Positions 36,519 through 45,476 of a DNA stretch of 64,000 nucleotides are shown here, one piece after another; the first letter of the stretch is position 1, and the number at the start of each line of letters is the position of its first letter. A model generated the notes under the pieces. The model saw only the letters and a list, made by a program, of their open reading frames with translations, ran no database searches and was not told the origin of the DNA. The translations under genes and the position numbers were made by a program. Where the stretch lies: positions 1,047,001-1,111,000 of the forward strand of contig NZ_CP121445.1 in assembly GCF_029689925.1 (NCBI RefSeq). The letters are read 5' to 3'. Origin of the DNA: Anaerocolumna sp. AGMB13025. Lineage in GTDB: Bacteria; Bacillota; Clostridia; Lachnospirales; Lachnospiraceae.

Positions 36519-37571
36519 ATGAAAACAAATAAAGCAATAGGAAAACAAAGTATTCTATTTGAAGATCCTCCCTATATACTATCCGGTTCCTCTGTTGCAG
36601 GTAAGAAGGAAGGAGAAGGTCCTCTGGGCAGTTTCTTTGATCAGATCGAAGAAGATCCCATGTTTGGAGGAAAAAGCTGGGAAGACGCAGAAAGCCGACT
36701 GATGAAACGTGCCGCAGAACTGGCAATCGAAAAAGCGGGATTAAAAAGTGAGGATATCCGGTTTTTAGTGGGAGGAGACTTACTGGGTCAGTTAATAGCT
36801 ACTTCTTTTGGAATTTCTGATTTAAATATTCCAATGCTTGGTATCTATGGTGCATGTTCTACCATGGGAGAAGCCATTGCAGTCGGTTCTATGCTGGTAG
36901 ACGGCGGATTTGCAGATAAAGTCCTATCTATAACATCGAGCCATTTTGCAGGAGCAGAAAAACAGTTCCGTTTTCCTTTAGGTTATGGAAATCAAAGACC
37001 CTTATCTGCTTCCTGGACTGTTACCGGCAGCGGTGGAGTAGTTCTAAGCAAAGAAAAGTCTTCCGTAAAAACGAAACAAAGTAATCCCGAAAACGGAACG
37101 ATCAGGGTAAAAGGCGTAACCATCGGTAAAATCGTGGATTATGGCTTAAAAGATTCCATGAATATGGGTGCTTGTATGGCTCCGGCAGCCTATAACACCA
37201 TATCCCAGAATTTAAAGGATTTAAATGTCCTTCCGGATTATTATGATAAAATCGTTACCGGAGACTTGGGATATGTGGGTAAAGATATACTAATCGATTT
37301 GTTAAAACAGGACGGATTTGATATAAGCGGCAATCACATGGACTGTGGCATTCAAATCTTTGATAAAGAAGTTCAGGATACCCATGCAGGCGGCAGCGGC
37401 TGCGGGTGCAGCGCCATAACACTGACAGGCTATATTTTCCCTAAATTATTACGGCATGAATGGACCCGCGTCTTATTTGTACCAACAGGGGCTTTGCTTT
37501 CCCAGGTAAGCTATAATGAAGGGAATACAGTACCGGGAATTGCCCATGGAGTTATCTTAGAGAGCAGTTAA
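36519..37571 (+). CDS. spoVAD: Stage V sporulation protein AD
   Basis: 350-aa soluble, thiolase-fold SpoVA protein that binds dipicolinic acid. Visible signatures: GSFFDQIEEDPMFGG near the N-terminus, GIYGACSTMGEA (thiolase nucleophile region, Cys kept), SHFAGAEKQFRFPL and the Cys-rich GGSGCGCSAITLTGY near the C-terminus. ATG 36519 follows AGAAAGG; the frame upstream to 36480 resembles the 108-bp repeat weakly. Confidence 0.95.
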   Translation: MKTNKAIGKQSILFEDPPYILSGSSVAGKKEGEGPLGSFFDQIEEDPMFGGKSWEDAESRLMKRAAELAIEKAGLKSEDIRFLVGGDLLGQLIATSFGISDLNIPMLGIYGACSTMGEAIAVGSMLVDGGFADKVLSITSSHFAGAEKQFRFPLGYGNQRPLSASWTVTGSGGVVLSKEKSSVKTKQSNPENGTIRVKGVTIGKIVDYGLKDSMNMGACMAPAAYNTISQNLKDLNVLPDYYDKIVTGDLGYVGKDILIDLLKQDGFDISGNHMDCGIQIFDKEVQDTHAGGSGCGCSAITLTGYIFPKLLRHEWTRVLFVPTGALLSQVSYNEGNTVPGIAHGVILESS

Positions 37572-37616
37572 AAGCTTATTTACATTTTGTGTAATAAAGT
37601 CGGATAGGAGAAGCAT

Positions 37617-37973
37617 ATGGATTATTTGAAAGCATTTTTAGTAGGAGGAGCAATCTGCGCAGCAGTTCAGATTTTAATGGATAACACAAAACTTATGCCA
37701 GGCAGGATCATGGTAATACTGGTCTGCTCTGGAGCTTTATTAGGAGCTCTTGGTATTTATGAACCCTTTGCAAAATGGGCGGGTGCAGGAGCTAGCGTAC
37801 CCCTTAGCGGTTTTGGGAATACCCTTTTTAAAGGAATTAAAAAATCTCTGACGGAGGAAGGGTTCATCGGTTTATTCAAAGGAGGTTTTACTTCTTCGGC
37901 AGTCGGAATATCGGCCGCATTAATCTTTAGTTATATTGCCTCCTGGTTTTTTAATCCGAAGTTAAAGGACTAG
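37617..37973 (+). CDS. spoVAE: Stage V sporulation protein AE
   Basis: 118-aa membrane protein paralogous to SpoVAC, with predicted helices at about 5-20, 30-50 and 95-115 and the signature WAGAGASVPLSGFGNTL. ATG follows AGGAGAAG. Last gene of the spoVA unit, 45 bp after spoVAD; a bidirectional terminator follows. Confidence 0.93.
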   Translation: MDYLKAFLVGGAICAAVQILMDNTKLMPGRIMVILVCSGALLGALGIYEPFAKWAGAGASVPLSGFGNTLFKGIKKSLTEEGFIGLFKGGFTSSAVGISAALIFSYIASWFFNPKLKD

Positions 37974-38144
37974 AGCAGTATATTTCAAGCCATTTGTATA
38001 CCTTAATTAATCTGTTATGTTTTGATATATTTAATTTATAGTTTAATATTTAACGAGTATTAATCTGGATGATGAAAATAAAGAAATACTGACTCAATTA
38101 AAATACGAGGTATAGAATGGCTTTTAATATAGATGTAATACGTT

Positions 38145-38197
38145 AAAAGAGCCGATCAAAACATTTATAGTTTTGACTCGGCTCTTCCTTTTTGTTA
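38145..38197. terminator. Bidirectional terminator between spoVAE and the PBP gene
   Basis: AAGAGCCGATCAAAAC pairs with GTTTTGACTCGGCTCTT around a seven-base loop; T-rich on the + side and A-rich before it, so it can serve both converging genes. Confidence 0.85.
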
Positions 38198-38209
38198 TGA
38201 ATGTGTTAT

Positions 38210-40954
38210 TTACTGACCGAAATCATAGTAGAATTCTACATCATTCGCATCGTTAGTACCTTCTTCTCCTGAACTCTCTGTGGTATTCCCGCTGGTTTCT
38301 CCTCCGGTATTGTTACCGGGATTATTACCTGTACCAGGATTAGTGCCTGCAGGAGGTGTAATGTTTGGTCCCCCGCCCCCTGGAGGATAATTTCCTGCCG
38401 GCGGAGGTGTAGCTGCGGTTTTGGCATTGTGAAGATTACAAGTCTGGGTTGGTCTTATAAATGGTGTATCGTCGGTTGGGCTCTTTTCATCCTTAATTAG
38501 GTATACCACCTCTTCTTTCGAAGCTTCCGGACAAAATTCATTGGCAATTTTTTTCGAATCCTTGCATATGGTCACTTTTACATGGACATCACATTTTTCA
38601 CGGGGTTCGGTACCTTTGGCAAAGTATTCTGTCCTAACAGTGGACCCACCGATATATTTATCACATAAACCATCTACAGCCAGTTTACCGCTCTTGGTAC
38701 AAATCTGTCTTGATATGATAGAATCCGGTTTTGTAAAGGGCACCGATTCTAAATCTTTTTCTTCATGAATTTTTTGCATAATATCACGCCAGATGATCTT
38801 TTGATAGCTTTTATTAGTCTGGCTGCGGTTCGTATCAAAGCCTGACCAGATTGAAGCAGTATAATAGGGGGTAAAACCTGCAAACCAAAGGTCATTATCA
38901 TCGGAAGTAGTACCGGTTTTACCGGCAATCGGCATATTAATTTCATTAAATCGAACGGAAGTACCGGTTCCTTTTTTTACAACATCCTCCATGGCACTGG
39001 TCAAAAGATATGCGGTGGATTCCTTCATTACCTGACGTTCTGTGGACTTGTTCTTAATTAAAACTTTATTATCATGATCTAGAATTTTCGTGTAAAAGGT
39101 TGGCTTGGTATATACCCCATGATTGGCAATCGCAGCATAGGCTGCGGTTAATTCAAGATTTGAGACACCGTCTGTAATACCGCCAAGCGCCATAGATAGA
39201 TTAATATCTGAATAGACCTTTCCGGAATCGGAGGTTCTGTTGTCTACTATGGTAGAAAAGCCTAATTTTGACAGATAATCAAATCCGACCTGAGGTGTTA
39301 CCTGGGCTAAAGTTTTAACGGTTACAATATTCATGGAATTGGTAATAGCCTGCCTTAAGGTAGTAAACCCTTCGTATTTTTCCCCGTTCCAGTTACTTAC
39401 ATACTTATCGGAATCCGGGTATTTATACGGCGCATCATCTATAACCGAGGCTAAGGTCATACCAGCCGAATCCAGTGCCGGAAGATAAGTGGATAATACT
39501 TTAAAAGTAGAACCCGGCTGTCTGGTGGTATTGGTGGCCCGGTTTAATGTCCTGTTACCGGTCTTTTCACCTCTGCCGCCTTCTAGTGCAACGACTTGTC
39601 CGGTGGTCTGGTCCATAATGACCATGGAGGACTGGGGTTGGATGATAAGGCTTGTATTCTCACCAAGAACCGTATCTCCATCCTCGATCATGGCATCCTT
39701 AAATTCCGAAACCTTTTGAAGGGCATCATCTTTACTGGAAAAATAAGTGGAGAAGGAGGATTTTGATTTAAAATATTCCACCAAATCATTGGTATGATAG
39801 TGTATGGTAGTCCCGTCTTTCTTTTCGAGGGAGAGAGCATAGGTTAATTCCCAGAAAGAGTCTTTACCGATTTCAGGAAAATAATCTTCATTGGAATAAA
39901 CCTCATCTACGATGCCCTGAATCTTGGAATCCAAGGTGGTGTAAATACTTAGACCGCCGCTGTATAAGGCGTTACTGGCCTGAGTATAGGTATAGCCTTT
40001 TTTCGCCTGTAAATCCTCAATTACCTGCTCAATTACCTCATCTACGAAATAGCTGTAATAAGAAGTGGTACTTTGCTCTTCATTCACCGATTGGATTCTG
40101 GAGTACACATCATCATTCACAGCTTCCTGGTATTCTTTATCCGTACACAACCCCTGGGTTTTCATATTAGCAAGGACCTGGGCACGACGCTGTGAATTTT
40201 TTTCCGGATGGGAGATGGGGTTCATATTAGTCGGTGACTGTGCAATCGCAGCAATAACGGCTGCTTCCGACAAGGTCAAATCGCCCACATCCTTATTAAA
40301 GTATCGCTTTGACGCAGTCTGTACGCCGTAAGTACCGGCACCGAGATTTATGTTGTTCAGATAATATTCCAGAATGGATTTTTTGTCCAGACGGTCTTCT
40401 AACTGGACAGCCAGATACCATTCCTGTACCTTTCTTATCATACGGTCCGTAAAGTTATCTTCGGCACCGCCGTTAAATACCTGGTTCTTGATCAGCTGCT
40501 GGGTTATGGTACTGGCACCTTCATCAAAGTCGCCTTTGCTGATACCGGAAAAGAAAGCACGGAAGATACCTTTTATATCAATACCATTGTGTTGGTAAAA
40601 ACGCTCATCTTCTATACTGATAACGCAGTTTTGAAGTACTTTTGGTATCTCATCTATCGTAACATATACGCGGTTAGCTTCTGCACCGGCCAGGGTTTCT
40701 ATCACATTACCGTCTCTGTCATATATCGTGGTGGTAAATCCGGTCGGAATAACATTGATCTGATCAATGCTTGGCGCACTGTCAGCAAGGCCGTTTAAAA
40801 CACCGAAGCCTGCAAATGAACCGATAATAGCCAAAAAAACAATCCCTATTAAAAACACTCTGAAAAGAGACACTCCCGCTTTCGAGGCAACTTTTCTGGA
40901 AGTAGATTTTATCTGCCGTTGTTTTTTTGCAGTTCCCTTTTTGCTAAAGTCCAT
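38210..40954 (-). CDS. Class A penicillin-binding protein (PBP1a type)
   Basis: 914-aa bifunctional murein synthase at the cell surface. A basic cytoplasmic tail and one membrane anchor (about 30-52) are followed by the GT51 glycosyltransferase (EDERFYQHNGIDIKG and GASTITQQLIKN, catalytic Glu), then the transpeptidase with active-site Ser in GSTFKVLS (about 482-489), the SMN triad and KTGTTSDDNDLW (about 678). A Pro/Gly/Asn/Thr-rich tail of about 70 residues ends the protein and may reach into the wall. RBS AGGAGG on the minus strand. Single-gene unit. Confidence 0.95.
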   Translation of the reverse strand: MDFSKKGTAKKQRQIKSTSRKVASKAGVSLFRVFLIGIVFLAIIGSFAGFGVLNGLADSAPSIDQINVIPTGFTTTIYDRDGNVIETLAGAEANRVYVTIDEIPKVLQNCVISIEDERFYQHNGIDIKGIFRAFFSGISKGDFDEGASTITQQLIKNQVFNGGAEDNFTDRMIRKVQEWYLAVQLEDRLDKKSILEYYLNNINLGAGTYGVQTASKRYFNKDVGDLTLSEAAVIAAIAQSPTNMNPISHPEKNSQRRAQVLANMKTQGLCTDKEYQEAVNDDVYSRIQSVNEEQSTTSYYSYFVDEVIEQVIEDLQAKKGYTYTQASNALYSGGLSIYTTLDSKIQGIVDEVYSNEDYFPEIGKDSFWELTYALSLEKKDGTTIHYHTNDLVEYFKSKSSFSTYFSSKDDALQKVSEFKDAMIEDGDTVLGENTSLIIQPQSSMVIMDQTTGQVVALEGGRGEKTGNRTLNRATNTTRQPGSTFKVLSTYLPALDSAGMTLASVIDDAPYKYPDSDKYVSNWNGEKYEGFTTLRQAITNSMNIVTVKTLAQVTPQVGFDYLSKLGFSTIVDNRTSDSGKVYSDINLSMALGGITDGVSNLELTAAYAAIANHGVYTKPTFYTKILDHDNKVLIKNKSTERQVMKESTAYLLTSAMEDVVKKGTGTSVRFNEINMPIAGKTGTTSDDNDLWFAGFTPYYTASIWSGFDTNRSQTNKSYQKIIWRDIMQKIHEEKDLESVPFTKPDSIISRQICTKSGKLAVDGLCDKYIGGSTVRTEYFAKGTEPREKCDVHVKVTICKDSKKIANEFCPEASKEEVVYLIKDEKSPTDDTPFIRPTQTCNLHNAKTAATPPPAGNYPPGGGGPNITPPAGTNPGTGNNPGNNTGGETSGNTTESSGEEGTNDANDVEFYYDFGQ

Positions 40955-41314
40955 AATAAACCTCCTTTATCCTGTTATTATACCAAATTGTTACTACAAA
41001 ATAAAGATTTTTTTAACCCTCCTGTAAATCACAGGGAATGAAACGTCCTGTTATGCCAAGGCAACAAACTGTTGCTCCATAAAAATGTAGGTAATTGTCA
41101 TAAAATTCACATTTACGAAGATTATAATGGGATAATTTCTGTTAATTTTTACATATCGTGAGAAAAAAGAGCGAGTTGTCGAAAAGAGGCGATTTATGCG
41201 AGTCATTATGCTTTTCTTCATATTATAACAAATATATAATATAATTAGATTTAAACCTACTGTAAGAGAAGATGCTTTAAAAATAATTACTGGATGGATT
41301 TATAGGGAGGGGCA
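40955..41314. other. Divergent region between the PBP and DUF6514 genes
   Basis: 360 bp without a gene. On the minus strand a TATAAT is seen near 40980 for the PBP gene. On the + side, TTGTCGAA at 41176-41183 matches the Spo0A box. I found no repeat or RNA fold. Confidence 0.5.
41176..41183 (+). promoter_or_regulatory. Candidate Spo0A box
   Basis: TTGTCGAA followed by AA fits the Spo0A-binding consensus and lies 130 bp before the DUF6514 gene. A match of eight bases can arise by chance in 64 kb. Confidence 0.35.
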
Positions 41315-41605
41315 ATGAGAAAACTTTATTTAGAAGGTACGAAAACAATGGTTATGGAAGATAATAAAGAAGTTCAGCTGGATTATTATCTGGTGGAAGA
41401 CTTTAAAGATCGTGGACAAGATATAAGTTTATATGGAATAAAAATAGTAAAGCATTTGGAAGATTATATGGAGACGGAGTACACAGATCCTATATCTTAT
41501 TCGAGGGATATCGTAAAAGACATGGTATTTAAACTATGGGATAACGGTGTAACACTGGTCACAATGCTTGAAATCGTGGATGACCTGGTTAGTGATTACT
41601 GTTGA
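41315..41605 (+). CDS. DUF6514 family protein
   Basis: 96-aa soluble protein of unknown function, DUF6514 type, with the family-like core LDYYLVEDFKDRG and YGIKIVKHLEDYMETE and an acidic helical end. RBS GGGAGGGG before ATG. Monocistronic, closed by the hairpin at 41706. A possible Spo0A site upstream hints at link to stationary phase or sporulation. Confidence 0.75.
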   Translation: MRKLYLEGTKTMVMEDNKEVQLDYYLVEDFKDRGQDISLYGIKIVKHLEDYMETEYTDPISYSRDIVKDMVFKLWDNGVTLVTMLEIVDDLVSDYC

Positions 41606-41705
41606 CTATAAAAAAGCATTTTAATTACATAGTAGGTAAGTAGGAAAATATGTTTAAAAGTATTATTCTGCATTAAGTTGTGTGCAAAAAGTTAGTGGTC
41701 TTGAC

Positions 41706-41747
41706 ACAGGAAGTCTCTTAAGGTTACTTTAAGGGACTTCCTGTTTT
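41706..41747. terminator. Terminator between DUF6514 and yigZ-type gene
   Basis: AGGAAGTCTCTTAAGG pairs with CTTTAAGGGACTTCCT, followed by TTTTATTATTTTA on the + strand; it may also act on the convergent gene. Confidence 0.8.
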
Positions 41748-41781
41748 ATTATTTTACACTTTGTTCAAACAAAATGGTTAA

Positions 41782-42438
41782 TTATTTGTCAAATAATTTA
41801 ATAGTACCGTCGACATCAGCATAGTATACCTTATCTTCTATGGTGACAGTTATTTTTCCATTAACTGCCTCTGTGGCTTTATTTATATACTCGGTATAAA
41901 GATCTTCTGGTACTAAAAGGGTCATGGTGACAAGGTCGGTATAATCACTTTGAAGGACTGTAAGGTGGTATTGGGCTGCTATATACTGGAGTTTTCCAAT
42001 CCCAGTATAATCGGCAATGACCTGAACTATAAAACCATAATACCGTTCAATTATCGTACTTGCATGAATACCTTCCTTTGCAGCACTTTGGTAAGCCCGT
42101 ACTAATCCACCGGTTCCAAGAAGCGTCCCTCCGAAATATCTGGTAACCACTACCACTGCATTGTGTAGATTCTCTAAAAGCAGTATATCAAGAATAGGTC
42201 TTCCGGCGGTTTTGGAAGGTTCACCGTCATCACTGCACCGCTGTATCTCATCATTATAACCAATTACATATGCATAACAATTGTGCCTTGCATCCCAGTG
42301 ATTCTTCCTTTGCTGCGCTATGAATTCCAGGGCTTCTTCTTCTGAGGATACATAAGCGGTATTTGCTATAAATCTTGACTTTTTCTCAACTATTTCACCT
42401 GTACCGCCGTGATGGATGGTACGATAAGATTTTGACAT
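41782..42438 (-). CDS. YigZ/IMPACT family protein
   Basis: 218-aa member of the UPF0029/IMPACT family, linked in other organisms to translation control. The N-terminal IMPACT domain shows KKSRFIANTAYV, DARHNCYAYVIG, DDGEPSKTAGRPILD and VVVVTRYFGGTLLGTGGLVRAY; the C-terminal DUF1949-like domain follows (VIADYTGIGKLQYIAAQ). The second ATG (42438) is preferred because AGGAG directly touches the first at 42444. It follows the DUF4250 gene by a few bases, so both are co-transcribed. Confidence 0.9.
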   Translation of the reverse strand: MSKSYRTIHHGGTGEIVEKKSRFIANTAYVSSEEEALEFIAQQRKNHWDARHNCYAYVIGYNDEIQRCSDDGEPSKTAGRPILDILLLENLHNAVVVVTRYFGGTLLGTGGLVRAYQSAAKEGIHASTIIERYYGFIVQVIADYTGIGKLQYIAAQYHLTVLQSDYTDLVTMTLLVPEDLYTEYINKATEAVNGKITVTIEDKVYYADVDGTIKLFDK

Positions 42439-42447
42439 AGTCATCTC

Positions 42448-42624
42448 CTATTTGAATTGATTCTGCCCCGGATCATATTGGTATTGTATCGCTCCCAGGC
42501 ATTCTACTAATTCGCTTTCATTAATATCTAAACTTTCACATAATTCGGTCAGATTGGGATAATTATCTCTTAACTGAGTATTCACATAGCTGAGTAATAT
42601 TACAGGATCCTTTGGAATTGCCAT
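42448..42624 (-). CDS. DUF4250 family small protein
   Basis: 58-aa protein MAIPKDPVILLSYVNTQLRD..., a DUF4250 match in memory; function unknown. No membrane segment. The frame extends four codons to ATG 42636, but that ATGGGAGTTAA carries the ribosome-binding site GGGAG for ATG 42624, and this same segment is the end of the tandem repeat unit upstream. Ends nine bases before the yigZ-type start. Confidence 0.8.
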   Translation of the reverse strand: MAIPKDPVILLSYVNTQLRDNYPNLTELCESLDINESELVECLGAIQYQYDPGQNQFK

Positions 42625-42625
42625 T

Positions 42626-42851
42626 TTAACTCCCATCTGTGTGCTTTAGCACACATGCAAATCAGGATGTTGAAAAAGTGCTCTTGTTTTTCAACTTAAC
42701 TCCCATCTGTGTGCTTTAGCACACATGCAAATCAGGATGTTGAAAAAAGTGCTCTTGTTTTTTCAACTTAACTCCCATCTGTGTGCTTTTAGCACACATG
42801 CAAATCAAGATGTTGAAAAAAGTGCTCTTGTTTTTTCAACTTAACTCCCAT
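42626..42851 (-). repeat. 70-73-bp tandem hairpin repeat before the DUF4250 gene
   Basis: Three units (starts 42626, 42696, 42768; lengths 70, 72, 73 bp) plus a final TTAACTCCCAT. Each has two hairpins: TGTGTGC/GCACACA and GTTGAAAAA/TTTTTCAAC. In units 2 and 3 the second stem has one more A on one side and one more T on the other. On the minus strand each unit ends in ATGGGAGTTAA, so the ribosome-binding site is repeated with it. Confidence 0.95.
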
Positions 42852-43230
42852 TTGATTTATTAGCGGTTATCGATTTTTGAATGTAAGTTTTCTCTTTGTG
42901 ATTTCTCTATTTTATCATAGAATTGGGAGAAATCAAGTGATTATTCCAGGATGGGAGGCAGTCTCAGACAATTACTCATTTCCCCCTTGGCGCAGTGCTC
43001 CAAGTTTAAATGACTTAATTATAGTCCTAAACTGCGTTTTCCCATTTCAAATATCTGTATTGTCGATTTCAAAAACTATTTTGCAGTATGACCTTCCGAT
43101 GTTTACCTTGTACAATGCTGTTACTGGTTGACTCTTATTGTCATTTTCTATACAATATAAATAGTGACGTCAGCATTTAGCGAAGGGCTGATGTATTGGT
43201 TTATTTATTGGAATTTAGGAGGTGTTTTGT
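42852..43230. other. Region between the repeat and rarA
   Basis: About 380 bp without a convincing gene; the + strand open frame at 42877-43131 has no ribosome-binding site and unlikely composition. Holds the rarA promoter. Confidence 0.55.
43128..43156 (+). promoter_or_regulatory. Sigma-A promoter of rarA
   Basis: TTGACT at 43128, 17-bp spacer, TACAAT at 43151; the TTG start of rarA is 75 bp downstream. Confidence 0.7.
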
Positions 43231-44559
43231 TTGGATTTATTTGAATATATGAGAAGTAATAATCAGGAGAAAGAATCACCACTGGCTTCGAGGCTTCGGC
43301 CAAGAACGCTGGACGAGGTGGTAGGTCAAAGTCATATTATTGGGAAGGATAAATTGCTGTACCGTGCTATTAAAGCGGATAAAATCAGTTCCATAATCTT
43401 TTACGGACCACCGGGAACCGGTAAAACTACGATAGCAAAGGTTATTGCTGGAACCACCAGTGCTGTTTTTACCCAGATTAACGCCACCTCTGCCGGAAAG
43501 AAAGATATGGAGGAGGTTATTGCTCAGGCTAAGGATAACTCTGGTATGTATGGTAAGAAAACTATATTGTTTATCGATGAGATTCACCGGTTTAATAAGA
43601 GTCAGCAGGATTACCTTCTGCCTTTTGTAGAGGATGGAACCATTATTTTGATTGGGGCTACGACGGAAAATCCATATTTTGAAGTAAACAGCGCTTTATT
43701 GTCCCGTTCCATTATATTCGAACTGAAATCCCTGGAGAAAGAAGATATAAAGGAGTTGCTTTTAAGGGCAGTTTATGATGAAGAGAGGGGAATGGGCAGC
43801 TATCATGCGGAAATTGATGAGGATGCCTTAGAGTTTCTATCAGATATTGCCAACGGGGATGCAAGAGCTGCTTTAAATGCCATTGAACTTGGAGTCTTAA
43901 CGACGGAACGCTCAGATGACGGGAAGATTCACATTACCTTACCGGTTGCCGGTGAATGTATCCAGAAAAGAGTGGTACGGTATGATAAGTCCGGGGACAA
44001 TCATTATGATACCATTTCGGCTTTTATTAAAAGTATGAGAGGGTCTGATCCGGATGCTGCGGTTTATTATCTGGCAAGAATGCTCTATGCGGGGGAAAGT
44101 GTAACCTTTATAGCCAGAAGGATCATGATCTGCGCCTCAGAGGATGTGTCCAATGCAGATCCGAATGCCATTGTAGTTGCTACGGCTGCGGCCCAGGCTG
44201 TTGAAAGGATCGGCATGCCAGAATCCCAGATTATACTTGCCCAGGCTGCGGCTTATGTGGCCTGCGCTCCGAAAAGCAATTCTTCCGTTGAGGCCATCGG
44301 AGCGGCCATGGAGGCAGTAAAGAATGAGAAAACCGCTACGATTCCCTCATATCTCATGGATTCACACTATAAAGGCGCTGCAAAATTAGGTCATGGACTG
44401 GGATATAAATATGCCCATGTGTATAAAAATCATTATGTCAAACAGCAATATCTGCCGGATGAATTAAAGGACAGGGTTTTTTATACCCTATCAGATCAAG
44501 GATATGAAAAAGATTTAAAAGAACATTTGCAGCGGCTGAAAAGAGAAGCGGAGGAATAA
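43231..44559 (+). CDS. rarA: Replication-associated recombination protein A
   Basis: 442-aa AAA+ ATPase of the RarA/MgsA/WRNIP1 family that acts at stalled replication forks. N-terminal SRLRPRTLDEVVGQSH, Walker A FYGPPGTGKTTIAK, Walker B TILFIDEIHRFNKSQQD, sensor 1 IGATTENP and the C-terminal tetramerisation part (HYKGAAKLGHGLGYKYAH) are clear. TTG 43231 lies seven bases after AGGAGGTG; the GTG at 43222 is inside that site. Confidence 0.95.
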   Translation: MDLFEYMRSNNQEKESPLASRLRPRTLDEVVGQSHIIGKDKLLYRAIKADKISSIIFYGPPGTGKTTIAKVIAGTTSAVFTQINATSAGKKDMEEVIAQAKDNSGMYGKKTILFIDEIHRFNKSQQDYLLPFVEDGTIILIGATTENPYFEVNSALLSRSIIFELKSLEKEDIKELLLRAVYDEERGMGSYHAEIDEDALEFLSDIANGDARAALNAIELGVLTTERSDDGKIHITLPVAGECIQKRVVRYDKSGDNHYDTISAFIKSMRGSDPDAAVYYLARMLYAGESVTFIARRIMICASEDVSNADPNAIVVATAAAQAVERIGMPESQIILAQAAAYVACAPKSNSSVEAIGAAMEAVKNEKTATIPSYLMDSHYKGAAKLGHGLGYKYAHVYKNHYVKQQYLPDELKDRVFYTLSDQGYEKDLKEHLQRLKREAEE

Positions 44560-44570
44560 GGTAATCAATC

Positions 44571-44819
44571 CTATTTGTTATCCTTTTTCGTTTCCTGATT
44601 ATCATTTATATTAGTATCCGGATCATTTTTCTTAACCAGACGATATACCAGCATATAAGCATATATCATAATGGGAATTACAACAATAGAGTATAAGCAG
44701 GCCTGAAATAAAGCGTGTGAGTTAGGGGAAGAAGTAAGTGCCGCATATACAGTAAGACCAATCAGGGATAATAAAAAAATTACAGCTATAAGAGCGAAAA
44801 TACGCTTGATAGATTTCAT
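44571..44819 (-). CDS. Small two-TM membrane protein
   Basis: 82-aa protein with two membrane helices (about 5-27 and 38-60), then a charged tail rich in Lys, Asp and Asn (KKNDPDTNINDNQETKKDN). RBS AAAGGAG on the minus strand. No family recognised. Convergent with rarA, 11 bp between stops. Confidence 0.7.
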   Translation of the reverse strand: MKSIKRIFALIAVIFLLSLIGLTVYAALTSSPNSHALFQACLYSIVVIPIMIYAYMLVYRLVKKNDPDTNINDNQETKKDNK

Positions 44820-45476
44820 GTTTACTCCTTTCTAAAAAATCAATTTATAGGTAATTGTGGAACACTAATAGTGGTAAAATAAAATCCACCTGATTTCGCA
44901 ATTACTAAGTATCATAGATTAATTATATCGGATAGAAACAGTTATAGCAATATAATTGATTGAATCGTGATGATAAAAGGAACAAAAGGAGTCCCTCCAT
45001 AAATTTCTTTCACTATAAAGACTCAAACTTCTCAGTTAATAAGCTTAATAATACTTGATAAAATCAGCCCAGAATTTAATTCAAATGCAAACAATACTCT
45101 CTTAAATTCCTTCCTAGCTGATTATATCTTGAATCCAAGGAAAAATAACTGTGAAGTTTGAGTGATTGTAAAATCTCTGAAACTTCTAAAGCATTAATAT
45201 CTTTTCATCCATAGGCCCAGAGCCTTTCATTCTAAATTCTGTATATTATAAATTATTACAGCATCATTCCCATTCGAAATATCAAAAATTATCTATGATA
45301 TACAAAAACTGTATATTAAAGTACAAGGGTTGATGTGCTAAAATACAATAACAGGCTTGTAGATGCAAAAAAGGTTTATGCGAAATAGATAAAAAATATG
45401 GAATTTTATATAGCAAATATTGATAAACAAAAGATCTGGGGCGGTCAGTTAAGCAATAAAAAAGGAGAAGAAGTTT
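44820..45476. other. Long gene-free region before the YesN-like gene
   Basis: 657 bp with no open frame of note. It holds the imperfect palindrome at 45021-45163. RBS AAAAGGAGAAG for the regulator is at its end. No cre site or riboswitch recognised. Confidence 0.6.
45021..45163. repeat. 143-bp imperfect palindrome
   Basis: Outer arms of 18 bp (ACTCAAACTTCTCAGTTA at 45021 and TAACTGTGAAGTTTGAGT at 45146) match with one mismatch. Inner blocks AATCAGC/GCTGATT and AATTTAA/TTAAATT also pair in register. Not related in sequence to the palindrome at 26754. Confidence 0.75.

Noticed and set aside
42877-43131. 84-aa open frame before rarA
   Set aside because: No ribosome-binding site, overlaps the rarA promoter and has no recognisable protein features.
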